In this document: in pieces, positions 22,799 through 33,484 of the stretch | Layout: every line of letters starts with the position of its first letter | How positions within the stretch are numbered: position 1 is the first letter of the stretch | Source of the DNA: Molanna angustata | Taxonomy: Eukaryota > Arthropoda > Insecta > Trichoptera > Molannidae | NCBI GenBank assembly: GCA_963576475.1 | Contig: OY754977.1 | Span: forward strand, 11,039,089 to 11,103,088 | Direction of reading: 5' to 3' | DNA length: 64,000 bases | Notes under the pieces: generated by a model | Told to the model about the DNA's origin: nothing | The model's input: the letters and a program-made list of their open reading frames with translations, nothing else | Databases searched by the model: none | Position numbers and translations under genes: made by a program

Positions 22799-23200
22799 TA
22801 TATATAACCACAAATTTTGACGTCCTGACAAAAAGGTCATAATTTATTTTTGAGTAGTGTAATCTTTCAATAAATGGGAGTGTGAGCAAATCAATTGACA
22901 TTGTGTGGAATATCTCTCTAATCCAGAGATATTTTCTTGGATGGTGGAATTTGATTTATCAATATACTTTTTATTACAATTTTTGAAACAATATAAATTC
23001 AAGATTAATAGACCTGTATACAAGTTATAATCAAAGTTGTTTTTACTAGAGGAGATCTATCTAGAATGGCAATCTATTGTTCTTTTTGTCTTAATAACAA
23101 CTTTTTATTGTTCTCTATTTAATACTATTTAAATATATTTAAATAATTCACCCTTACATGGAAATAGCCAAAATAATATATAAATAATTTTATATATTAT
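22799..23200. other. Unassigned AT-rich sequence
   Basis: No supported feature. Confidence 0.2.
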
Positions 23201-23398
23201 TAATAATGGGTATTTTAAATCAAACAAATGATTTGGTCTACATTATATATTTTTTTTCCTGAATCCAGGACGACCGTTTCAGCTTATTAGGCCCCCTATC
23301 ATGATAAGGGCCTTATAAGCTGAAACGGTCGTCCTGGATTCAGGAAAAAATATATATGTAGACCAAATCATTTGTTTGATTTAAAATACCCATTATTA
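23201..23398. mobile_element. 198-bp near-perfect palindrome (foldback element)
   Basis: TAATAATGGG at 23201 pairs with CCCATTATTA ending at 23398, and pairing continues inward, with few mismatches, to a centre around CATGATAAG near 23300. The arms contain CCTGAATCCAGGA and GCTGAAACGGTCG. The GAAACGGTC block recalls Penelope-type hammerhead ends, but no CUGANGA core is present. It encodes nothing; if transcribed it would form one long hairpin. Confidence 0.8.
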
Positions 23399-23918
23399 TG
23401 GAATTCTACATATTTAACACCGTCAGTATTGACAAAATTAAAAATCTAATTATATATTATTTTTTCAAGAAGAAGAAGATAAATAAGTTGAATGTACGCA
23501 GTCGACACGTAGGAAAGTTAACTAAACGAAAATTAGAATATCTCAAGAGTGTCGATGCTCTTCCGTTTCATGAACGCCACCAGCAGAGATACATACACTT
23601 TAGGTAAGGTTAGGTTAATCAAAGATCAGAGTGGACGTCCAAAATGGAGTGAATTCGTTTTAAAATACTGTGATTTTTATTTATTTGTTAACATAACTTT
23701 TTTTTACAAAATACAAAGGTAATTTTGTTAAACAATTGAATACAAAATAAGTCAATTATAAATGTAGATTAAAAACAACATATTATAAAACTGACGGAAT
23801 GTGTAACAATAATGCGCTGCTGGCGTTTCTTGGACCGACGAAGATAACGGTTAATCAAATATTAAAAAAATTGCTATCAACACTAACACAGCCAATTGTC
23901 AGTCCAACCTAACTTATA
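23399..23918. other. Unassigned sequence
   Basis: There is a 69-codon open frame at 23398-23607 without motifs; no gene is supported. Confidence 0.2.
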
Positions 23919-24646
23919 GACCGAATGCACAGCCCTATGTAACTAAATACTAACTCCTAACCTCACTGGAGTATTTAGTATTCTTTATCGGGTGGAACGC
24001 CAGAAATTAATTAAAAAAAAAAAATAGTATTCTTAAGTTAGCAATTGCGTTGCAGAAACATCACAAACTTAATACTAAATACTACGCCGAACTTAAGCTC
24101 GAAGGCATAGAACTTCACATTCATCTATAATCTAAGTTCACATTATTATGTACGAAGAAAAGAGATAGTTTTCCATGAGTTTTATACTGACGTTTACAAT
24201 GTTTTTTTGTCATAACATCACAAACAAATGTAACCAAGGTAACACTGACAGATCGATATCACGATTCTTCTGAAATTTCAGCGAATTCTCGGCATCTCGT
24301 ATATATCGCTGAATACTCTGGTATTTGATTTGACAAAATTACCAAATACATATTTGCCGAAGTCGCTAAAATCATTATCCATCGTAAAAATCTCGTATTT
24401 TAGTATTAAACCACTCGTAAGGTTCCTCACGATCAACCTTACTTTTTGACAGTTTACAAATGTTAGTTTACGTCGACGCGCATGCGCTTTATGCATTTAG
24501 ATATGTCTCTGCAATGCAATTCTCATACAAAAACTAAGTGGGTTCCTTTAGTTAGCAAGCCACGTGATCTCCTAACACAAGTGAGCGAATGAAAACATGG
24601 TTAGTATTTAGAATTTAGTATTTAGGTAGGACTCTGCATTCTGGTC
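23919..24646. mobile_element. Possible DNA transposon with about 40-bp terminal inverted repeats
   Basis: The left end (GACCGAATGCACAGCCCTA then CTAAATACTAA) matches the right end reversed (GACCAGAATGCAGAGTCCTA then CTAAATACTAA) with several mismatches. Further TATTTAGTATT motifs occur inside near 23971 and 24076. No target duplication and no transposase motif are seen; the 72-codon frame at 24278-24496 is not recognised. Confidence 0.4.
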
Positions 24647-26571
24647 AGTGTGCGTGTTTGAGTTTATGAAACTGTTTCTTCCAAGTACTTAAAGAGTTTT
24701 AAGGGCTTTGTTATGTGTGCATGCAATTAAGTTAAAAGCGACGCCCCTGATGTCGTTCTAGTCTTCTTCCTGAAGAGCTATGCAACCGCATAGTACCTAA
24801 CATGACATGTATATAGTTTGTCATAATAAAAACTATGCGAAGCACGAATGGGCAAGTCAGTAGGTACAATAATAATGTGTAGGTACATGGTCCATTATGC
24901 AGTGCCAGGAACGTAGAATAATAATATTTATTATATTGTAATGCACGATATATTTAGATTATGAAAACATAGAAACATCGAAGGTGCAATAATAGCGCAC
25001 GCAACGGCGACTCCGTTGAATGGTTACATATGCGTGCACTACCCAATATCCTATACTATGATAATAATATCTGATAAATACGTCATTATCGAGTAAGTAG
25101 TATTTAACGCATTACGATTTATTATGCAACAACACTGAACAAGCAATAAAATTAATGAAAGATATCAGATAGAGCATCATAAGATCGCAATTAATGCATC
25201 TTGGTTGGCCAATACCTATCTAGATAGGTAAGTAATGATTGGACACACTAAGTACTTGTAATACGTAATCCATGAAAATTATGCATATAAATGACTATGG
25301 CATGGCCTAAGTGATGAAGTAACGTCATGTCAATCCATTCAAATATTTAAAGGTAAACAAAAAAAACTCTATTTGTCAAATAGTTCCTGAATTCCATCTA
25401 TATCCTTCCGTAACCTCCTTTTCCTCATTGCTATGTGAGGTGTTATTTTTATTTTACTTTTTTTTAACTCTCTTTTCTTTTATTCTCTTTGTATTTTTTT
25501 TTCTTACTCTATTTTATTTTTTTATCAATTTATTTTTTCACTAAATAAGTATTGTACCAATTTAAGTTGCTCGGGTTGGTTGGAAGAAATTGCCTTATGG
25601 CAATAAACCTGCCTTAGTACACATGTACATAAATTATATAAATGAATAGGTAATTAAATAAACTAAAATGATTAATCTATAGAATGTACAAATGAAATTG
25701 TAGGTACCTACTATATTTGCAATAGAAATATAATTTCAATATCGATTGTGAATCTACAAAATTATCGACATTAAATACCTTTTGTTGAAACAGAACAATT
25801 AGACATTATTCATGGATGTATTTTAGTCCATCTTTGAAATCTGTCGTAAAACCTAATGTACAACAGTGAAGAAAAGAGATAAAAAACGCAGAGAAATATT
25901 ATCGTCTTAAAATAAATTTAAGGACAATTTTTAGGACAATGATTTTATATCAAGCGTGGTGTCAATTTTTGAGGTACTAATATGTATTCACCGGTCTTAA
26001 GCTCGTGTAGTTACTATATTATTTCTAAGATTTCTATAGAAAAGTAGTGACCACCTGTGAAATAATCATAGAAATAAAAATGTCAGGTATACAGTTGTTA
26101 AAAAAGTGTTTTTGACAGTTTTTACGGACATTTTTTGTCATAATATAAAGACTAATAAGTTTTCCTGTAACATGACAAGTGATGAAAACCTTCTAGGTAT
26201 ATACATACACGAGAAATTATCTTTTTGAAGTTGACACATATATAAATATGTATTAATCCTTATTTAATCTTAAAATATTGTGTATTTTGTATTGTTTTTT
26301 TAATAAATAAAATATAGGATAAAACATTTTATTTATTATACTTTACGGCTTAATACAAAATAAAACAACATTAAAACATGATAAATACATACAAAAAACA
26401 AAAACATAAAAAGAAATACATATATAGATCAAATAATTAAAATACAAAAGTTATTTATATTGACATAAACTAAGTAAAGCACAAAGATACTATCAAACAC
26501 TGCTTTGTAAGTAAGTAGTCAAAATTATTGGTTCAGTTTTATTTTTAAGGAAGTAACTTTGTGGCGTCATT
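24647..26571. other. AT-rich sequence with a LINE-like 3' end near 25570-25620
   Basis: Mostly unassigned. Near 25582-25615 is TTGGAAGAAATTGCC followed by a TATGGCAATAAA hairpin. The same hairpin motif occurs in reverse at about 48082-48116 (GCCATATGGTAATTTCTTCC), so it is a dispersed 3' end of a retroelement. No gene is supported. Confidence 0.35.
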
Positions 26572-26643
26572 ATAATTTTTATTTTATAATATATATTATA
26601 ATAATAACTTGGTATACACCACTTTTGAGCACAAATAACTGTC

Positions 26644-26676
26644 GACCGGTTTCGAGAACGATGTTCTCATCTTCAG
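26644..26676 (-). ncRNA. Hammerhead-like motif, left arm of Penelope element
   Basis: The minus strand reads CTGAAGA, one unpaired T, helix II GAGAAC/GTTCTC, GAAA, palindromic helix III ACC/GGT and cleavage-site C. It lies downstream of the open frame, as is typical for Penelope-like elements. The very short palindromic helix III would favour a dimeric ribozyme. The extra T after the first core block and only two closing pairs in helix I are reasons for doubt. Confidence 0.6.
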
Positions 26677-26860
26677 GATGACTTACGTACTAAATTAAAA
26701 ATGAAAATATAGACTTAACCTAAACTAAAGATGTGGGAGGAGTCAATTCAAAAGTAGTGGGGCAAGCGACAACCCGGTGTTTAGGAAACGCAAGATATAA
26801 ATTATTTATTAATATATTTATTATTTTTTTTTTATTATTATTAATTTAATCTATGTTAAT

Positions 26861-28690
26861 TTATTTGATAGGGAATATATTTAGTAGCGGACTATTAGGA
26901 AAATTAATTTGATTGTTTATTATATCCTGGTTATTGTTAATGCTTTTCCTAATTTCTAATATTTCCAAATCAGCTAATTTTAAATTTGAATGTCCTGTAT
27001 GTAATATCTGTAAACCTGTACTAATGTCAAAATGATGATTAAATTCTATAAGGTGTTCAGCGAATTCTGAAAAATTATTATTTTTCAGACAGCGTAAGTG
27101 TTCTTGTGTTCTAATTTGAAAATTTCTATTTGTTTTCCCTATATAAAATTGATTACAGTCATTACAACTTAATTTGTATACTCCCGATTTTTCTAATTTA
27201 TTTATCTTGTCTTTATTATTAAGTATTATATTTTTCAGTTTATTATTTGTATAGAAGGCTGGTGAAATTGTGTTCGGGATATTCTTTTTTATTAGATTTG
27301 ATATATCATTGGTAAAAAATAATAATTTTCTCCATTTTTTATTGTTGTTATCCTCAATTATTTTTGGGTAAAGGTATTGGTCTTTAAAAGTTTTCTTTAT
27401 TTTTTTGTTTAAAATATTATTGACCATTTCATCCTTGTAACCATTGTTACGGGCAATTTGTTTTATAGTGTTCAATTCTTTCAAATAATTATCTCTCGAT
27501 AAGGGAATTTTTAAAAGTCTATTAATCATTGAATGAAAAGCTGACATCTTTTGTGACACGGGGTGGTTAGAAGAGTTATGTATTATTAAATCCGTGTATG
27601 TGGTTTTTCTGTAAATTTTATAATCTAATTTGTTATCAAGTATGGAAATTGTTAAATCTAAAAAATTTAAACTTAAATCTTCACCTATCTCTAATGTAAA
27701 TTTAATATTCTTATGTAATTTATTTAGGAAGTTAAGGAACACGTTAAGCTGTCTTTTTGTACCCACCCAAATACAAAAAATGTCATCAACATACCTTTTC
27801 CAACAAAATATATATTTTAATAATAAATTATTACTATTAAATATTTTGTTTTCCAAGGAGTTCATGAAAATATCCGCGATCAAAGGACTAGTATTGGACC
27901 CCATAGATAATCCGTCTTTTTGTTTAAATATAGTATTGTCAAATTGAAAAAAGTTTTGGTTTAAAATTAGATTGAATAGGGTGTTTAAGTCATAGGCTAG
28001 ATTTTTATCGATGTCCGAAGAATTAAGTAAATTGCTAATAATTGTTTTACATTCTACAGTTGGTATACTCGGAAAAAGGTTAATGACGTCAAACGAAACT
28101 AACAATGCATTATTAGGGATTTCCAAGTTATTTAGGTAATCTACAAGTTCAAAGGAATTTTTAATTGTGTATGTCGGTTTAAAAATATTAATGTTGTTAA
28201 ATACCTTGTTAACTGCCGATGCTATCTTGTAAATAGGTGAGTTACAGTTGGATACTACTGGCCTAATAGGATTATCAACTTTATGTATCTTAAGTAAACT
28301 ATATAATTTTGGTACTTGTGGATTACTTAAAATTAAATTATTGTTTCTATTCAAATTCACAAAAATATCACTTTTACATCGCTTTAAAGAGTCTTTAACT
28401 TGTTCTTGAGATTTATTCACTGGGTTCTTCTTAATTATCTCGAAGTTTTCACTGCTGAGGAAAGTCATGGTTTTTTCTACATAGTCACTTTTATTCATTA
28501 CTATAACTGTGTTACCTTTATCAGCTTTTGTAATTATTAAGTTTTCTCTACGGGTAGTTGATGCAATATTTTTTGCTAGTCTTTGTTCACTATTAGAAAA
28601 GTTGTTCTGAGGTATTATATTCTCCGTGTTAATATTTTTTAATATTTCAATATTTTTATAGTGGAAAGATTTATGTTGGTAATTCAACAA
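26861..28690 (-). CDS. Penelope-like reverse transcriptase with GIY-YIG endonuclease
   Basis: The protein copies RNA into DNA and nicks target DNA during retrotransposition. 609 codons are open. Reverse transcriptase landmarks (residue numbers in this frame): TKADKGNTVIV 54-64, PKLYSLLKIHK 127-137, RPVVSNCNSPIYKIA 143-157, motif A SFDVINLFPSIP with catalytic D201, motif B QKDGLSMGSNTSPL 257-270, motif C YVDD 300-303, and LNFLDLTI 341-348. The C-terminal GIY-YIG domain has GVYKLSCNDC 503-512 with the CxxC typical of the family, FYIGKT 515-520, R527 and EHL. All catalytic residues are intact. The reading frame is open at its 5' end exactly where the inverted arm begins (28689/28690): the codon there is TTG and the first ATG is about residue 65, so the N-terminus is missing and the copy is not autonomous as it stands. 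Confidence 0.95.
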   Translation of the reverse strand: MLNYQHKSFHYKNIEILKNINTENIIPQNNFSNSEQRLAKNIASTTRRENLIITKADKGNTVIVMNKSDYVEKTMTFLSSENFEIIKKNPVNKSQEQVKDSLKRCKSDIFVNLNRNNNLILSNPQVPKLYSLLKIHKVDNPIRPVVSNCNSPIYKIASAVNKVFNNINIFKPTYTIKNSFELVDYLNNLEIPNNALLVSFDVINLFPSIPTVECKTIISNLLNSSDIDKNLAYDLNTLFNLILNQNFFQFDNTIFKQKDGLSMGSNTSPLIADIFMNSLENKIFNSNNLLLKYIFCWKRYVDDIFCIWVGTKRQLNVFLNFLNKLHKNIKFTLEIGEDLSLNFLDLTISILDNKLDYKIYRKTTYTDLIIHNSSNHPVSQKMSAFHSMINRLLKIPLSRDNYLKELNTIKQIARNNGYKDEMVNNILNKKIKKTFKDQYLYPKIIEDNNNKKWRKLLFFTNDISNLIKKNIPNTISPAFYTNNKLKNIILNNKDKINKLEKSGVYKLSCNDCNQFYIGKTNRNFQIRTQEHLRCLKNNNFSEFAEHLIEFNHHFDISTGLQILHTGHSNLKLADLEILEIRKSINNNQDIINNQINFPNSPLLNIFPIK

Positions 28691-29196
28691 TAATTTTTCA
28701 GAATTCGCTGAACACCTTATAGAATTTAATCATCATTTTGACATTAGTACAGGTTTACAGATATTACATACAGGACATTCAAATTTAAAATTAGCTGATT
28801 TGGAAATATTAGAAATTAGGAAAAGCATTAACAATAACCAGGATATAATAAACAATCAAATTAATTTTCCTAATAGTCCGCTACTAAATATATTCCCTAT
28901 CAAATAAATTAACATAGATTAAATTAATAATAATAAAAAAAAAATAATAAATATATTAATAAATAATTTATATCTTGCGTTTCCTAAACACCGGGTTGTC
29001 GCTTGCCCCACTACTTTTGAATTGACTCCTCCCACATCTTTAGTTTAGGTTAAGTCTATATTTTCATTTTTAATTTAGTACGTAAGTCATCCTGAAGATG
29101 AGAACATCGTTCTCGAAACCGGTCGACAGTTATTTGTGCTCAAAAGTGGTGTATACCAAGTTATTATTATAATATATATTATAAAATAAAAATTAT
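28689..29196 (+). pseudogene. Inverted 5'-truncated second Penelope copy
   Basis: It encodes the C-terminal 70 or so residues (from about NNFSEFAEHLIEFNHHFD to PLLNIFPIK and a stop at about 28905) followed by the 3' untranslated region. It is nearly identical to 26572-27080 reversed, pointing to recent formation or gene conversion between arms. Confidence 0.9.
29092..29124 (+). ncRNA. Hammerhead-like motif, right arm of Penelope element
   Basis: The same sequence as the left-arm motif: CTGAAGA 29092-29098, helix II 29100-29105 with 29109-29114, GAAA 29115-29118, ACC/GGT 29118-29123, cleavage-site C 29124. Both arms keeping an identical core argues for recent origin or selection. Confidence 0.6.
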
Positions 29197-29305
29197 TGGA
29201 ACCAAACGATATATATTCAATGGAGAGAATCGAAGTATACATACCTGTCTCGCTCTATCACATACAAAATTCCAGCCCGAACTCTTCTTGTCAACACGGA
29301 ATCAC

Positions 29306-29404
29306 ATCTTATAAGGTTGTACACACCCTCACACCTTTCGCTGGTTACCCCAAATTGTGGAGTAACCAGCGAAAGGTGTGAGGGTGTGTACAACCTTATA
29401 AGAT
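29306..29404. repeat. Perfect 43-bp inverted repeat with 13-bp loop
   Basis: ATCTTATAAGG... (29306-29348) pairs base for base with 29362-29404; the loop is CCCAAATTGTGGA. It lies 110 bp right of the Penelope element and 170 bp left of the Harbinger end. It may be a small foldback element; no coding sequence. Confidence 0.85.
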
Positions 29405-29870
29405 AGCATTAAGCATGCATGTATCTCCTGACACCAGTCTCGTCTCACTTCAAAAGGCAACATCACCTAACAATCAGAATTGGTTGTGATCCTCATTGCT
29501 GAACTATGTGAAATGTTATTTAACCTGTTGTACCTACATATTTTCGATTACCCAGTTCTTATGGGACACCTGCGGCCTTATTCCGGTTCTTTTAACGCGG
29601 CAATTTACCCAAGTTTATACGCTTTATGCGATTCTTATCACACACTGTTATTCTGTTTCAGCGATACGCATCTGACACTAGCCGGCGTAAACTTTCTGCG
29701 CATTATACCGCGAAAACTACTTTACGCCCGGTCGTAACGCGGTATTCTGGATTGACGCGCAATACTATTTTGACATTTGACGGGTGAATGTATTCATAAA
29801 GATTAACGCGGCATATCGAGGCTGTTTTGAATTTTGTGAAAAGAAAAATTATAGTTTATACGTAGCTATA

Positions 29871-31085
29871 ATGTCGTTTTTACCCTCTTTATACATTTAT
29901 CATATAGAAGAAAGACGCTTAGACAATAGAAGAAGGATTAGGAGGTTGAACTTAGAAAGGCGCAATTTACGGGACGCGAGTAATCCTTTCGATTTGTCTG
30001 ATAATTTTTTTTTGACACTTATATAGAATCAATAAATCGTTGGCTCTAAACCTAAAAAGTACATGAACTGGGACCAATTCTGATGCGAGTCAGGTCACGT
30101 GGCTTATCAGTTCAGATTCAAGTAAGTTTTTTTTTAATATCATATTCTTTTTAGTATTTTTAAACATGTGATATATCATTAGAAGCGTGAACAACAGACG
30201 AACATGTATAAGACGATTTATGAATGTTGTTGAGGCGATGAATGTATGTCAAGATAGAAGTAAGTGGCGTTCGGTTCTCTCTGCCTACCCCGTAAGGGAC
30301 ATGGCGTGATGGTATGTATTTATGTATACATATTTACGTTTTTTAAGGCTAAATTTTTATAATGTTTCTTAATTACCTCTATTGATAACTAGAATTTTTG
30401 TTTTTTAAATAAAATTGTTGATTTCTAGAATTATTAAATAAATCAATATAAATTAAGTAAATAAATCATTTCATGCACAAAACCATTTCTTATAGGTCCT
30501 TGCAACACTCCGGTTTTATGCAGAAGGCGTTATCAAAAAGGTGTTGGGCAAGACTTCTATAATGCTCTAAGTCAATCATCCGTTAGTAGATGTGTTACCC
30601 GCACATCGAAAGCTATAGTAGAGAGGCTTTTCAAAAAATACATCTACTTTCCAAGTACAGTTGCTGAGAGACAATGATCAATAATTAGCGAAGACTTAAT
30701 TTTTTAGATTTACTACAAGAGCTGGATTTCCAGGGATTCTGGGCTGTATCGATTGCACCCATATAGCAATAGTGACACCTTCCGATCACCCTGAGGCATA
30801 TAAAAACCACCATGGATATTTTTCTCTAAATACACAGTTGGTAAATATGATAACACTGTATATAAGGTGGATTTACATAGTAGACACAAATAGACTATGT
30901 GTATTGAAAATGTATTTTTTCAGATCAGTGATGCTGACATAAACATTATCCATATGAATGTTCCCAGGGAGTGTTCATGATCAGTTCATCTTTACCAACT
31001 CGATTATCAGAGATGAGATGAAGAGGCTGGCTGACAACCGAATGGGATTTTTTTTCCTTTTAGGTATAAATGAGATTCCAATACT
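29871..31085 (+). pseudogene. Harbinger (HARBI1-like) transposase, three exons, frameshifted
   Basis: Exon 1 (29871-30121) starts MSFLPSLYIYHIEERRLDNR, continues RRNLRDASNPFDLSDNFF and, after two frameshifts, ends GPILMRVRSRGLSVQIQ at donor GTAAGT. Exon 2 (30496-30840, acceptor TTATAG) begins VLATLRFYAEG and, after one frameshift, RYQKGVGQDFYNALSQSSVS; a stop follows AERQ; then GFPGILGCIDCTHIAIVTP holds the first catalytic Asp. Exon 3 (30924 on, acceptor TTTTTCAG) begins ISDADINIIHMNVP with the second Asp and, after a frameshift, SVHDQFIFTNSIIRDEMKRL. The C-terminal catalytic Glu region is not recognisable. The enzyme would cut and join transposon ends in the nucleus; this copy cannot. Confidence 0.9.
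30180..30340 (+). pseudogene. RTE-type LINE 3' end in the Harbinger intron
   Basis: It reads MYKTIYECC-like then EAMNVCQDRSKWRSVLSAYP and VRDMA before a stop, followed by a (TATG)-like tail. This is the C-terminal signature of the window's main LINE family, inserted between the transposase exons. Confidence 0.75.
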
Positions 31086-31099
31086 TTAAAAATGAACTA

Positions 31100-31500
31100 A
31101 ATAAACAAAATAAAACCATTAGAGCGAATCACAAATGTATAATTTGTAAAAAAAAGAGTCATCTAGCGTTAAAATCCAGAAGATAAATCCCACACCAAAT
31201 AGTTCTCATACATACTTGAAGAATTCTGGCCCCGATGAGGTTTGCGTCTCTGATGTCGTAACTCAACCTATACAAATCCCTCAACAGATGTCAATATTTC
31301 CTCGCTTTGTCAGATGAAAACTGAACTAGTTAATTTCATTTCTGACAAATTTACAGAAAATGATAATAAACTTCAAGATCTTTCAAACCTTTTACTAGAA
31401 TACAAAAGTAAATATGAAAAAAATACAGAGCAAAATGCAGAACTTTTGAATTCGTTAAAAATCGTTACTGTATATGTGCATATTTGTTTTTAAATTATAA
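31100..31500 (+). other. Coding-like fragment of unknown element
   Basis: An ATG frame at 31313-31495 reads MKTELVNFISDKFTENDNKL then QDLSNLLLEYKSKYEKNTEQ and NAELLNSLK, likely a coiled coil, preceded at about 31128-31170 by a CIICKKKSHLALKS Cys pair. It resembles an N-terminal (ORF1-type) segment of a LINE, but this is not certain. Confidence 0.35.
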
Positions 31501-31714
31501 TTTATCTTGTATTTTCTTATGAATATTTCAACTTTGTAATCAATTACTGTATAATCATTAATGTAAAATGAAGACAGCACTTTTTGCTCAACTTTTATAC
31601 AATAAATGTAATGTAAAATAAATATTTTTTTGTTATTAATTATTGTTTTTTAAATAAATAAATAAATTATAGCTGTAGCTTTCTGAGAGAAAATAAATAA
31701 ACATGAAAAAAACT

Positions 31715-32342
31715 TTTGATAAGATATTTGGTATTCTATATAAAGCATGTATGTCAGGATAGGACAGTTTGGAGGTCTGTCTTTTTTTCTTACCCAGAAT
31801 ATGAAAACAAGATGGAGGTATGTATGTTTGGAGATAAAGTATCAAACTATTGAGCCCCATTTTCAAGAAAAACATTTTTTTATTATTTTAAATTTATGTT
31901 TTTAAATGCATATATTTCTAAAGTATTAAAATAATCAATAAAGGTGAAACACCCCAACTAGAAAAAATAATTTTCTATAAAAAATATGTACAATGTAGTA
32001 GTAGTACATCTCAAACATATTTTTAACAATTTTTATAAAAATTTAATTTAGTTACATTGTTTCATACAATTTGTAAGGCAGTAAACACTACACAATATCT
32101 CACTCAATAGTTTTATACAGACTTAATTCACAAACATACATACATCATGCTGTTTTCATATTCTAGTAGGAAAAATAGACTGACTTCCATACTATCCTAT
32201 CCTCACATACATACCTACATGTTTTATATAGAAAACAAAATATCTTAAAATATTTATTAATTTGTATACTTGCATACTATAGGTATTATTCATAGGTAGT
32301 ATCACCATCGACAGTTGGATCTCATGTGTTACATGCAACTAG
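31715..32342 (-). mobile_element. Repeat A pieces in inverted arrangement
   Basis: 31715-31862 matches repeat A in plus orientation (AGGATAGGACAG, CAGAATATGAAAACA, TATGTTTGGAGAT). 31920-32342 matches the 5' half of repeat A in minus orientation, ending with CCATCGACAGTTGGATC and CATGCAACTAGT. Either two copies or one copy with an internal inversion. Located between the two converging Harbinger genes. Confidence 0.65.
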
Positions 32343-32547
32343 TAATTATTGTGTATCTTATCTCTAGTTGCTTAACTATGTTAGTATGAGCGCTAGTTAT
32401 TTGAAATCATATTGTCATTAAATCATAAGGAAACGACTATAGTCAATGGGTAGTAGGAATGAAAAATTTATAGACCGCAGAGCGATACATTTATTTTTTT
32501 AAAGGAAAAGGCAAACAAAATACACATAGTAACTGAGAACAGAGTGT

Positions 32548-32712
32548 CTACGAGTATATCACTGACTCTATTTCACCGTGTCTATATCACTGTCTGTATC
32601 ACTGATTCCATTTCACTGTGTCTATATCACTGACTCTATTTCACCGTGTCTATATCACTGACTCTATTTCACCGTGTCTTTATCACTGACTCTATTTCAT
32701 CGTGTCTATATC
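32548..32712. repeat. 28-bp tandem array
   Basis: About six units of TATCACTGACTCTATTTCAC plus CGTGTCTA, some with substitutions and one shortened. Non-coding. Confidence 0.85.
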
Positions 32713-33103
32713 ACTTTGTAAGACTGTCTCTATCTCGTAGCTTGACATCCTTCCAAACCTATAAAAAACAAAGGGATATTTGATGAGAAATTTGAAAATA
32801 AAATAACTTCATCTGTATAACAAGGTATTTTATGAAAATTTTACAGCTCTCGCATCTTTTTAAGATGACATTAATGATTGACTAACTTTTTCAAAAATTA
32901 TTTTGCAATCAGTGTAATAAGCACAGGACAGTTATTCAAAAGTTAATAAAATAGTCCATGGGAATATTTTTTCTATAAATTTATGCTATTTACTAAGTTA
33001 TATGCATCAAAAAAAGTTCACATTCATGAATGACAACTTTTCAAAGACTTCATAAAACTATTGTTTAATTATACCATAATCCAATTGTATTAATGAAACT
33101 TAC

Positions 33104-33484
33104 AATTTTCCATTGGTCAGCTGTTTTTGATGGCCCCAGTTCATTGACCAAACTCGCCAGCTCACACCACATTCTCTTGTTTTGTCGGTTCCCCAAAGGA
33201 CCCACAAATCTCCTATTGGCAAAATCATTGTGTATTGTCATAAAGTCCACTAGGGCCCTTTTATGACTTAATGTCACTCGTGGATTCCTATAAAAAAAGA
33301 TAATATTGAATGTTTATATGTAAAATCAATTTAAAATGAGCAAATAATGCCAATAATAAATAGCCAAACATAACCATGACGCCATACACCGCGCAGGCAT
33401 TAATTATTCATTTATTTACTAAAAATAAGGGTTTTTATACACATACCTCCTCTGGATTACATTCTCCGATTCTCCTTGAACCAT
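33104..33484 (-). CDS. Myb/SANT-like DNA-binding protein of Harbinger type, 5' exons
   Basis: Exon 1 (33484-33447) starts at an ATG preceded by an in-frame TAA: MVQGESENVIQR. It ends in phase 2 at donor GTATGT. After a 159-bp intron with acceptor TTTATAG, exon 2 (33287-33104) continues RNPRVTLSHKRALVDFMTIH, NDFANRRFVGPLGNRQNKRM, WCELASLVNELGPSKTADQW and KI, ending in phase 0 at a perfect GTAAGT donor. Conserved Trp and the LGP-KT-DQWK ending match the trihelix-like Myb/SANT domain of the accessory protein that PIF/Harbinger elements encode to bring transposase to DNA. Exons further left are not recognised, so the gene is probably truncated. A domesticated host gene cannot be excluded, since these two exons are unbroken while the transposase is not. 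Confidence 0.8.

Larger units (their letters stand above)
26572..29196 (-). mobile_element. Penelope-like retroelement with inverted arms
   Basis: The element is bounded by two inverted arms of about 508 bp (26572-27080 and 28689-29196), each equal to the last 0.2 kb of the open frame plus the 3' untranslated region. In minus-strand terms the 5' truncated main copy lies head to head with a second, severely 5'-truncated copy on the plus strand. Penelope-like elements are known for such partial copies in inverted or direct orientation. Both arms keep the hammerhead-like motif. No clear target-site duplication was found beside ATAATT/AATTAT ends. Fragments of the same family lie at 8.7 and 10.2 kb. 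Confidence 0.92.

Noticed and set aside
23201..23398. Hammerhead motif in the 198-bp palindrome
   Set aside because: A GAAACGGTC block is present, but the upstream CUGANGA core and a proper helix II are missing.
27630..27947. 105-codon plus-strand frame inside the Penelope gene
   Set aside because: Antisense shadow of the reverse transcriptase frame; no motif of its own.
29480..29737. 85-codon plus-strand frame near the Harbinger left end
   Set aside because: Spans the transposon terminus into its 5' region, no motif; the transposase begins at 29871.
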